DNA from: Bacteroidaceae bacterium
GTDB lineage: Bacteria > Bacteroidota > Bacteroidia > Bacteroidales > Bacteroidaceae
Direction: 5' to 3'
NCBI GenBank assembly: GCA_030843315.1
Contig: JAUUPT010000106.1
Coordinates: forward strand, 1 to 10,345
Length of the DNA: 10,345 nucleotides
The notes under the pieces are model-generated. The model was not told where the DNA came from and ran no database searches. It saw only the letters and a list, made by a program, of their open reading frames with translations. The position numbers were made by a program, and so were the translations under genes. Shown here piece after piece: positions 1 to 5,922 of this stretch. Every line of letters begins with the position of its first letter. Positions within the stretch are counted from its first letter, which is position 1.

Positions 1-2
1 CC

Positions 3-206
3 AAAGTAGCCACCGCCATCCGTGCAGGCAGGCAGACGCGACGGATTATCTGGCAGAACATATCACTGGCATTCGGAATAAAACTGCTTGTTTTAATCTT
101 AGGTGCCGGCGGACTTGCCACCCTGTGGGAAGCTGTCTTTGCCGATGTAGGCGTTGCCCTCATTGCGATAGTAAACGCTATACGCATACAGAAACTGATA
201 AAATAA
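3..206 (+). CDS. Heavy-metal P-type ATPase, C-terminal fragment
   Basis: This is the last 67 codons of a gene that begins before the window. The fragment reads KVATAIRAGRQTRRIIWQN, then a hydrophobic helix (FGIKLLVLILGAGGLATLW), then FADVGVALIAIVNAIRIQK and a short basic end. That pattern matches the final two transmembrane helices of P1B-type ATPases of the ZntA/CadA/HMA kind, which pump Zn, Cd, Pb or related divalent cations across the inner membrane using ATP. The catalytic DKTG, nucleotide-binding and metal-binding parts lie outside the window, so metal specificity cannot be read. The Fur-family gene starts 14 bp downstream on the same strand, which suggests one metal-homeostasis operon. 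Family assignment is fairly secure from the C-terminal signature alone; the ion is inference. Confidence 0.82.
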   Translation, partial: KVATAIRAGRQTRRIIWQNISLAFGIKLLVLILGAGGLATLWEAVFADVGVALIAIVNAIRIQKLIK

Positions 207-220
207 ATAAGGAGTAATCA

Positions 221-649
221 ATGGACGAAAAGAAATACTTAGACCTGCTTGCCAAAAGGGAGATACAACCCACAGCCATACGCATCCTGGTGCTGCAAGC
301 CATGATGCAGGCCGACCGGTCTGTGTCCTTATTGGATTTGGAGAATATACTGGATACGGTGGATAAATCGACTATCTTCCGTACCATCACCCTATTCCTT
401 TCCCATCACCTGATACACAGCATTGACGATGGAACCGGCTCGTTCAAGTATGCCGTATGCAGCAACAATTGCTCCTGCGAAGTAAACGACCTGCATACCC
501 ACTTCCACTGCGAGAAATGCAACAAAACATTCTGTTTTACGAATATCCCCACCCCGGTGGTGAAATTGCCACAGGGATTCACGCTAAACAGTATCAACTA
601 TGTATTGAAGGGGCTTTGCCCCGATTGCGCGGCGAAAGCGGAAAAGTAA
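221..649 (+). CDS. Fur-family metal-responsive transcriptional regulator
   Basis: A 142-residue protein of normal Fur/Zur/PerR length. An N-terminal winged helix covers about residues 8-75, with recognition-helix-like sequence DKSTIFRTITLFLSHHLIHSI. The hinge and metal-binding half follow, with the hallmark cluster HTHFHCEKC (H92, H94, H96, C97, C100). A second CxxC sits near the end (C133, C136), and the two CxxC pairs probably hold a structural zinc. Extra cysteines C80, C84 and C86 stand just before the histidine cluster. The family binds operators as a metal-loaded dimer and usually represses uptake or activates efflux genes. The start is supported by AAGGAG eight bases before the ATG. 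The P-type ATPase immediately upstream suggests a role in Zn or toxic-metal control, but Fe or peroxide sensing cannot be excluded. The stop codon lies 2 bp from that of the convergent sigma factor gene. Confidence 0.9.
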   Translation: MDEKKYLDLLAKREIQPTAIRILVLQAMMQADRSVSLLDLENILDTVDKSTIFRTITLFLSHHLIHSIDDGTGSFKYAVCSNNCSCEVNDLHTHFHCEKCNKTFCFTNIPTPVVKLPQGFTLNSINYVLKGLCPDCAAKAEK

Positions 650-651
650 CA

Positions 652-1257
652 CTACATTACCGGAGGAGCCCAGTCCCCCCCTCTTGAGAACTCCATAAGT
701 AGCATGAATAGGGGCAGATAATCTTTCAGCTTTATTCTCAATATTTTCAGCGCCTGCTGTATTCGATAGTCTACCGTTTTGGGAGAGACATTCAGCAATT
801 GTGCAATCTCTTTATAACTCATATCCTTAAAACGATTCATGAAAAACGCTTCCCGATAGGAATCGGGAAGTTCATCCAAAGCCTCTTTCAATCGACTACT
901 CAGATCATTCAACTGGCAGACATCCGTTTCGTGAAGCATCGACATAATCCTTTCGGAATAGATGGCATGAGCGCGGAGCTTCACTTCATTGTGAGCGATG
1001 ATATTCATGGAGCGATGATAAACCGCTTTAAAGGCATATTGACTGAAAGAATACTCAATATGTTGTATTTCTCTATTTTCCCACACCCAAAGCATGACAT
1101 CCTGCACTACCTCTTTAGCATCTTCCAGATCGACAAATTGCCGTGAGTAAGTACAGAGAGGAATATAATACTTCCTGAATAATGCATCGAATGCTTTTCT
1201 GTCTCCTCCCTGCATGGCAGATAATAAGAAACGGTCTTCGTCTGGATTGTTTTTCAT
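652..1257 (-). CDS. ECF RNA polymerase sigma factor (Bacteroidales PUL type)
   Basis: With the ATG at 1257 this is a 201-residue sigma-70 family ECF protein. Region sigma2 spans about residues 20-90: DRKAFDALFRKYY, then the acidic DLEDAKEVVQDVMLWVWEN core-binding and -10-recognition segment. Region sigma4 spans about 121-178: ALDELPDSYREAFFMNRF, then the helix-turn-helix MSYKEIAQLLNVSPKTVDYRIQQALK. There is no sigma3. The longer reading begins at a TTG at 1281, which lies inside the predicted -7 box, so the ATG is preferred; AAGAAG precedes it. FecR is encoded divergently 129 bp away and is its probable partner, holding it at the membrane until SusC signals that substrate is present. The likely target is the susC operon, although no promoter consensus for this sigma can be proven here. 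The tail after residue 182 (PLFMLLMEFSRGGDWAPPVM) is hydrophobic and lies outside the sigma4 domain. A terminator-like hairpin lies inside the gene. Confidence 0.93.
   Translation of the reverse strand: MKNNPDEDRFLLSAMQGGDRKAFDALFRKYYIPLCTYSRQFVDLEDAKEVVQDVMLWVWENREIQHIEYSFSQYAFKAVYHRSMNIIAHNEVKLRAHAIYSERIMSMLHETDVCQLNDLSSRLKEALDELPDSYREAFFMNRFKDMSYKEIAQLLNVSPKTVDYRIQQALKILRIKLKDYLPLFMLLMEFSRGGDWAPPVM
849..870 (-). other. Intragenic terminator-like hairpin in sigma factor gene
   Basis: On the minus strand, the sense strand of the sigma gene, a perfect 9-bp stem (CTTCCCGAT / ATCGGGAAG) encloses the 4-base loop TCCT. Two bases later comes a run of five T (843-847 as A on the plus strand). The stem has five G/C pairs. 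It encodes the LPDSYRE motif at the start of sigma4, with the T-run from the FF codons. The geometry resembles a weak intrinsic terminator or pause site. Whether it acts is unknown; the conserved protein motif may simply have produced it. Confidence 0.4.
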
Positions 1258-1278
1258 ATATAAGCTTCTTGATAGCAA

Positions 1279-1310
1279 CAAAATTAGTCTTTTTTTCTGT
1301 TTTTGCTAAA
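1279..1310 (-). promoter_or_regulatory. Candidate Bacteroides-type promoter of the sigma factor gene
   Basis: Reading the minus strand, TAATTTTG (1286-1279) matches the Bacteroides -7 consensus TAnnTTTG exactly. A TTTA (1310-1307) stands 20 bases upstream, where the -33 TTTG is expected. Transcription would begin near 1272, giving a leader of about 15 bases to the ATG at 1257. This argues against the alternative TTG start at 1281. The -33 region overlaps the dyad at 1306-1325. The -7 box is a good match and the -33 box is weaker. Confidence 0.5.
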
Positions 1311-1325
1311 AAAAACGCTTTTTAG
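1306..1325. promoter_or_regulatory. Dyad CTAAAAA-N6-TTTTTAG in the divergent region
   Basis: Perfect 7-bp inverted arms flank the spacer AAACGC, midway between the divergent sigma factor and FecR starts. One arm overlaps the proposed -33 box of the sigma gene. It could be an operator for a dimeric regulator, or on RNA a weak A/T hairpin. AT-rich sequence makes such dyads fairly easy to obtain by chance. Confidence 0.3.
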
Positions 1326-1329
1326 TTTA

Positions 1330-1349
1330 GGAACTTACCGGAGGAACTT
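1330..1349 (+). repeat. Tandem GGAACTT direct repeat upstream of FecR gene
   Basis: GGAACTT occurs at 1330-1336 and again at 1343-1349, a 13-bp period, 38 to 57 bases before the FecR start. GGAAC is the commonest -35 core of ECF sigma promoters in many bacteria, so the copies could be alternative -35 elements or a regulator site. No convincing -10 partner is visible and GGAAC is absent from the susC leader, so the role is a guess. Confidence 0.3.
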
Positions 1350-1386
1350 GCCATTAATATAAAGGCTATAGCAACAAACAGGTATT

Positions 1387-2409
1387 ATGATAGAAAAAGA
1401 AGGTATAGAAGAATTGTTATTTCGGTATAATAAAGGCGAAACATCAGCCGAAGAAAATTCAGTTGTTGAAAACTGGATGGAAGAATCGGAGGAGAACCGT
1501 AAGTGGGCTAAAGACATACAAAGGATTAGCTTTGCTGTCGATATGTCACAAGTGGCTTCCCGGATAGATAAAGAGGCGGAGCTGGCAAAACTCCATTCCA
1601 AGATGGGAATCAGAAAGAACAATAGGTATCTGAGGATAAGTAGATGGATGCAGAAGGCTGCAGCAATATTATTTATTCCTATTTTGGCTGGGTGGGCATT
1701 ACAAACATACTTGGACCGTGAACCTCAAACAACACCTCAGATGATAGAAGTGAAAACAAGTCCCGGCATGACGGCTTCGGTAACGCTGCCGGACAGTTCG
1801 GTCGTTATTCTAAATTCATCATCTGTATTGACCTACTCTTCACTGTTTACAGGCAAAGCCAGAGAAGTGAATCTATCCGGGGAAGCTTTCTTCTCAGTGA
1901 AGAAAGATGAAAAGAAGCGTTTCGTTGTTAATACTCCTCAAGGAGCATCAGTGATGGTTTATGGAACTGAATTCAATGTAGATGCATACAGAGGAAGCAA
2001 AGAAGTGCTGACAACACTGGTAAGGGGCAAAGTCGGGCTTACATTTAGCAGTGACGGAAAGTTAAGGGAACTCATCATGAGTCCGGGAGAAAAAGCTGTT
2101 TATAATGTGGAGCAGGAAACGGTAAAGCTTTCCAAAGCAAACATTGATGTGGAAACTTCCTGGAAAGACGGCCGCCTGTACTTTAGTGATACACCTTTTG
2201 AACAAGCATTGAAAAGTCTGAGCAAGCGCTATGGCGTGGAGTTCGTTTTCAAAAAAGAATCATTGAAAAAGTATTCGTTTACGGGTGTGTTTGTCAACCA
2301 GCGCTTAGAACGTATCTTGGAGCATTTTCGTTTAGCTTCCGGCGTCAGGTTCAGGTATTTAGAAGATAAAAATATCCATAGAGAGAAACAAGTAATAGAA
2401 GTTTATTAA
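1387..2409 (+). CDS. FecR-family anti-sigma factor
   Basis: A 340-residue single-pass inner-membrane protein. The cytoplasmic N-terminal part (about 1-85) contains EELLFRYNKGETSAEENSVVENWM, typical of the sigma-binding segment in Bacteroidales FecR proteins. One transmembrane helix lies at about 90-108 (KAAAILFIPILAGWALQTY). The periplasmic FecR domain (about 118-220) includes SPGMTASVTLPDSSVVILNS, LSGEAFFSV and VYGTEFNVDAY. A C-terminal DUF4974-like domain (about 262-340) includes LYFSDTPFEQALKSLSKRYG and resembles the STN fold. In this family the periplasmic part reads the STN domain of the partner TonB-dependent transporter, and the N-terminus sequesters the ECF sigma factor, or helps activate it once signalled. 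The partners here are presumably the divergent sigma gene and the SusC gene 156 bp downstream. The Shine-Dalgarno is weak, as is usual in Bacteroides. Confidence 0.95.
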   Translation: MIEKEGIEELLFRYNKGETSAEENSVVENWMEESEENRKWAKDIQRISFAVDMSQVASRIDKEAELAKLHSKMGIRKNNRYLRISRWMQKAAAILFIPILAGWALQTYLDREPQTTPQMIEVKTSPGMTASVTLPDSSVVILNSSSVLTYSSLFTGKAREVNLSGEAFFSVKKDEKKRFVVNTPQGASVMVYGTEFNVDAYRGSKEVLTTLVRGKVGLTFSSDGKLRELIMSPGEKAVYNVEQETVKLSKANIDVETSWKDGRLYFSDTPFEQALKSLSKRYGVEFVFKKESLKKYSFTGVFVNQRLERILEHFRLASGVRFRYLEDKNIHREKQVIEVY

Positions 2410-2426
2410 CCCTTAAAAGAAATAGT

Positions 2427-2447
2427 ATGAAAAACAAACGAATCTAA
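2427..2447 (+). other. Possible leader mini-ORF (MKNKRI)
   Basis: A six-codon reading frame (ATG to TAA) starts 17 bases after the FecR stop codon and follows the purine-rich AAAAGAAA. Two other tiny frames lie in the same leader: 2454-2498 (14 codons, MQEDIRRISPHEKQ), whose ATG is the first base triplet of hairpin 1, and 2485-2517 (10 codons, MKNSNFLISV), which runs into hairpin 2. Such short frames are expected by chance in AT-rich DNA, and nothing shows they are translated. Confidence 0.12.
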
Positions 2448-2453
2448 AAAAAC

Positions 2454-2486
2454 ATGCAGGAAGATATTAGGCGTATCTCCCCGCAT
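2454..2486 (+). promoter_or_regulatory. susC leader hairpin 1 with TTAGGCG loop
   Basis: A 33-base imperfect hairpin. The outer arms are ATGC (2454-2457) and GCAT (2483-2486). Then come an A/C mismatch, a GG/CC pair step, a second A/C mismatch, and the inner arms AGATA (2462-2466) and TATCT (2474-2478). Eleven of 13 positions pair. The loop is exactly TTAGGCG (2467-2473). No T-run follows, so it is not a terminator. It lies 44 bases after the FecR stop codon, in the leader of the susC operon or in its promoter region. Confidence 0.5.
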
Positions 2487-2506
2487 GAAAAACAGTAACT
2501 TTTTAA

Positions 2507-2527
2507 TATCTGTTTAGGCGACAGATA
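2507..2527 (+). promoter_or_regulatory. susC leader hairpin 2 with TTAGGCG loop
   Basis: A perfect 7-bp stem, TATCTGT (2507-2513) with ACAGATA (2521-2527), encloses TTAGGCG (2514-2520), the same seven bases as the loop of hairpin 1. It lies 20 bases after hairpin 1 and 38 bases before the susC ATG. Its 5' arm overlaps a possible -33 element, so it may act as a DNA operator rather than an RNA structure. No T-run follows. Confidence 0.5.
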
Positions 2528-2544
2528 AAGTAACTCTAAGTTTT
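2513..2544 (+). promoter_or_regulatory. Weak candidate promoter for susC
   Basis: TTTA (2513-2516), a 20-base spacer and TAAGTTTT (2537-2544) resemble the Bacteroides -33 TTTG and -7 TAnnTTTG boxes with one mismatch each. This would place transcription start near 2551 and give a leader of about 15 bases. An ECF-dependent promoter elsewhere in 2410-2565, or readthrough from the FecR gene, is equally possible. Confidence 0.25.
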
Positions 2545-2565
2545 ATTGAAAATCAGTACAAAATT

Positions 2566-5500
2566 ATGAAAAAACACCATTGTATCCAATCATTTAGGGT
2601 AAAAAATGCCCTAATGGGAGGTTTTAACAAGATCCCTCTTGCCATGAGAATTACACTTTTTATGCTGTTTTGTGTTATTGGCTGTATTTCTGCCAATGAC
2701 AGTTATGCCCAGAATACCTTGCTGAATATTACTTCACAAGATAAAATGGTCAGTGAAGTTCTGAATGAAATTGAGCAGGAAACGGAATTCACATTCTTCT
2801 ATAATAATAAGGAGGTAGATGTGAAGCGTCGTGTATCCGTTCAAGCTAAGTCTGAAAACATATTTGGAGTATTGGATAAGATATTCAAAGGAACCGGCGT
2901 AGTTTATAAGGTGTTGGATAAGAGCATTATTCTTTCTAACAAATCAACCAACGCTTCTCTAAATTCTGTCCAGCAGAAAGAATTTATCCAAGGAAAGGTA
3001 GTCGACACTTCCGGAGAACCAGTTATCGGTGCCAATGTCATTGTGAAAGGCACTTCCAATGGAACTGTAACAGATATCGACGGAAACTTCACGCTCAATG
3101 CCGGGGAAGGCACAACTCTGCTTATCACCTTCATCGGGTACAAGAATCAGGAAGTAGTTGTTGGAAAGCAGACTACAGGTATCGTGATTACGATGCGTGA
3201 TGACAATGAGCTACTTGATGAAGTGGTCGTTGTGGGTTATGCAGTCGGTAACAAGCGTTCCGTATCCGGTGCTGTGGAGAGAGTGACGGCAGACAAGATG
3301 AATAACGGTTTCGTTGCAACTCCGGTGGATGCTATTCGAAGCAAAGTATCAGGTCTTACTATCTCTCAGAATGGCGGTGATCCGACAGCCACCCCTACTG
3401 TGCGACTGAGAGGAACCTCATCACTGACCGGTGAGACAGGCCCGCTGATCGTTATCGATGGCATGTTTGCTGATATAGACATGATGAATTCACTGGCAAC
3501 AAGCGATATCGAAGAGATTACAATCCTGAAGGATGCTTCTGAAACGGCACAGTATGGTTCCCGTGGTGCATCAGGTGTCATTGTGGTTACTACCCAAAAG
3601 GGTAAAGAAGGGGTGGCAAGAGTTGACTACACAGGCCAGATGGGAGCTTCTGTGGTTTACAAAAACCTGGATATCCTGACTGCCGATGAATGGAGAGCAG
3701 CCAATACGGCATTGGATGCTCATGGCGTTGACCATGGATATTCCAACAATTTCCTTAAGGAAATTCAGAACGATGTCGTTCTCCAACAAAACCATACCGT
3801 TTCCCTGACAATGGGGTCGCAGAAAGCAAATATGCGCGCCTCTGTCGGCGTTAATACCCGCGACGGACAGGTGAAAGGCACGAGTAACAATAACTATAAT
3901 ATGAAACTGAATGCCAGTTTGAATACACTGAAGGATAAAGTAACGATTGAACTTGGACTTCTCGGGTCACGCCGTGACAGAAAAAGCAGTTCAAACCAGA
4001 ACCTGTATTATTCCGCCTCTCAGTTCAACCCCACTTACCCGAACTTCCGAAATCAGGAAACCGGCGAATGGGACTATGATCCTGCAGCACAACAGATAAC
4101 TAATCCACTTGGACAACTTGAACAAATAAGGGACATGGAGAACGAGCGCGCTACTGCAACGGCACGTCTGACTTACAAGATTATGAAGGGATTTAACTTC
4201 AGTGCTTACGGTTCCTATAATTACTCGAATACTCTAAATAAGGACTATACTCCCAACAACATTTCACAAGGGCAGAGCACTAACGGTTCGGCAAAGATTA
4301 CCAATAGCAACATGAGTTCTTTGATGGGTAATCTTCAGTTGACATTTATGAAGGACTTCGGCAAGCATTCATTCAATGTCCTTGCTTTGGCAGAAGCAAT
4401 ACGTGATAAATATTTCAGTTTTAATGCCGGAGCAACAGGCTTTGAGACCAATTACTTCCTTTATAACAATCTTGCGGCAGGTGCAAATGTTAGTTACGGC
4501 AGCGTTGGGTCCGAGGCATACGAAAATACCATTGTTTCTTATATGGGACGCTTCAACTATATGTATGACAGTCGTTACGTTTTGACTATCAACGCCCGTA
4601 CAGACGGATCTTCAAAACTTGGCGACAACCATAAGTGGGGCTTCTTCCCTTCCGTATCTGTTGCATGGCTGATTAACAATGAAGCCTTCATGAAGGATAT
4701 CAAGGAAATCAACAACTTGAAACTCCGAATCGGCTATGGTGTATCCGGTAATCAGAATGGTATCTCTGCATACAGATCACTGGCAGTTATGTCGCCAAGT
4801 GGCTTGACCAATGTAAATGGTTCCAATGCCGTATCATTCGCATACTCGCGTAATGACAATCCTGACCTGAAATGGGAAACCAAATATACTCTTAATGTCG
4901 GCCTGGATTTGGGTATGTTCGACAATCGCCTGCGTGCAACTGTCGATTATTACCGCTCAACCACCAAGAACCTGCTATACAGTTATTCAGTTCCTGTGCC
5001 TCCATTCCTTTACAATACGTTGCTTGCCAATATCGGCAAAATGACGAACAGCGGCTTTGAATTCTCTGTTTCCGGCGATATCATCCGGGAAAAAGACTGG
5101 GGCTTGACAATCGGTGGTAACGTCGCTTATCAAAAGAACAAACTGGTTTCTCTGACAGGCAAATACAATGGTGAGGTCCTGACTCCTGCACAATATGTAT
5201 CACGCAATAGCGTTGACAATTGTGGTGGTCTGACTCAGAATACAGGCGTTATCTATATGTCCGAAGGTGAACCCGTCGGCTATTTCCGTCTGCCTAAATT
5301 CAAAGAGTTCAACGTATCGGAAAACGGACATAAACAATTCGTACTTGTAGACCAGGATGGTGACGGATACGTCAGAACAGCGGATGACAGTGCCGACCGT
5401 GTCAATTGCGGACAGGCGACTCCCAAATTCATTATGGGTAGTAGCATCCAAGTCCGTTATAAAGACTTTGATTTATCCACCCAACTCAGCGGTGCCTTTG

Positions 5501-5874
5501 GTCACAAGATTTATAATGCCACCTCAATGTTGTACTACAATATGGCGAACTTCCCGTCATATAATGTGCTGGCAGACGCCGTAAAGGAACAGATTTATGA
5601 CATCCAGCTTTCTGACTACTGGCTGGAGAAAGGTGACTATGTGAACATTGACTATATTTCGCTGGGGTATAATGCGCCTCTGAAGAAGCTGAAACTTTCT
5701 TCATATCTCCAAAAACTGCGTGTGGCTCTCTCTTGCAATAATGTTCATACATTTACCGGTTATAGCGGTATGACTCCTCTACTTGATATCGGTTCTACCG
5801 CAGGCGGTTTGGACGACCGTGGTATCTACCCGATAAGCCGTACCTTTACATTATCATTGCAGGTATCTTTCTGA
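2566..5874 (+). CDS. SusC/RagA-family TonB-dependent transporter with STN signalling domain
   Basis: A 1102-residue outer-membrane glycan importer, powered through TonB. In order: a long basic N-region; a signal-peptide core at about 27-44 (MRITLFMLFCVIGCISA), with a likely cleavage after SYA or AQ near 48; an STN domain at about 50-125 (MVSEVLNEIEQETEFTFFYNN); and a carboxypeptidase-regulatory-like domain at about 141-210 (GKVVDTSGEPVIGANVIVKG). The TonB-box-like segment LDEVVVVGYA is at about 217-226, and the plug domain at about 230-345 includes LIVIDGM and LKDASETAQYGSRGASGVIVV. The beta-barrel ends in the aromatic LSLQVSF, typical of proteins inserted by BAM. The STN domain marks this as a transducer that reports substrate binding to a FecR protein, which fits the gene upstream. 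The SusD gene follows after 48 bp. The ATG at 2566 is chosen because M27 (2644) would remove the basic N-region common in STN-bearing SusC proteins, but M27 remains possible. Confidence 0.96.
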   Translation: MKKHHCIQSFRVKNALMGGFNKIPLAMRITLFMLFCVIGCISANDSYAQNTLLNITSQDKMVSEVLNEIEQETEFTFFYNNKEVDVKRRVSVQAKSENIFGVLDKIFKGTGVVYKVLDKSIILSNKSTNASLNSVQQKEFIQGKVVDTSGEPVIGANVIVKGTSNGTVTDIDGNFTLNAGEGTTLLITFIGYKNQEVVVGKQTTGIVITMRDDNELLDEVVVVGYAVGNKRSVSGAVERVTADKMNNGFVATPVDAIRSKVSGLTISQNGGDPTATPTVRLRGTSSLTGETGPLIVIDGMFADIDMMNSLATSDIEEITILKDASETAQYGSRGASGVIVVTTQKGKEGVARVDYTGQMGASVVYKNLDILTADEWRAANTALDAHGVDHGYSNNFLKEIQNDVVLQQNHTVSLTMGSQKANMRASVGVNTRDGQVKGTSNNNYNMKLNASLNTLKDKVTIELGLLGSRRDRKSSSNQNLYYSASQFNPTYPNFRNQETGEWDYDPAAQQITNPLGQLEQIRDMENERATATARLTYKIMKGFNFSAYGSYNYSNTLNKDYTPNNISQGQSTNGSAKITNSNMSSLMGNLQLTFMKDFGKHSFNVLALAEAIRDKYFSFNAGATGFETNYFLYNNLAAGANVSYGSVGSEAYENTIVSYMGRFNYMYDSRYVLTINARTDGSSKLGDNHKWGFFPSVSVAWLINNEAFMKDIKEINNLKLRIGYGVSGNQNGISAYRSLAVMSPSGLTNVNGSNAVSFAYSRNDNPDLKWETKYTLNVGLDLGMFDNRLRATVDYYRSTTKNLLYSYSVPVPPFLYNTLLANIGKMTNSGFEFSVSGDIIREKDWGLTIGGNVAYQKNKLVSLTGKYNGEVLTPAQYVSRNSVDNCGGLTQNTGVIYMSEGEPVGYFRLPKFKEFNVSENGHKQFVLVDQDGDGYVRTADDSADRVNCGQATPKFIMGSSIQVRYKDFDLSTQLSGAFGHKIYNATSMLYYNMANFPSYNVLADAVKEQIYDIQLSDYWLEKGDYVNIDYISLGYNAPLKKLKLSSYLQKLRVALSCNNVHTFTGYSGMTPLLDIGSTAGGLDDRGIYPISRTFTLSLQVSF

Positions 5875-5922
5875 TGAGAGCAATACAGAATGCATGATGT
5901 TAAATACTAAAATGATTTTATT

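Noticed and set aside
610..622. A GGGGC-TTT-GCCCC hairpin near the end of the Fur gene as a terminator.
   Set aside because: The stem is only 5 bp, there is no T-run on either strand, and it lies inside codons for the conserved GLCPDC motif.
1258..1281. A longer sigma factor reading frame beginning at 1281.
   Set aside because: Its start codon is TTG, lies within the exact TAnnTTTG promoter match, and adds eight residues not expected in ECF sigma factors.
657..1345. TTACCGGAGGA occurs at 657-667 and 1335-1345, flanking the sigma factor gene like a target-site duplication.
   Set aside because: Several 11-base matches are expected by chance in 10 kb. There are no inverted ends or transposase remnants, and the first copy partly encodes the normal sigma C-terminus.
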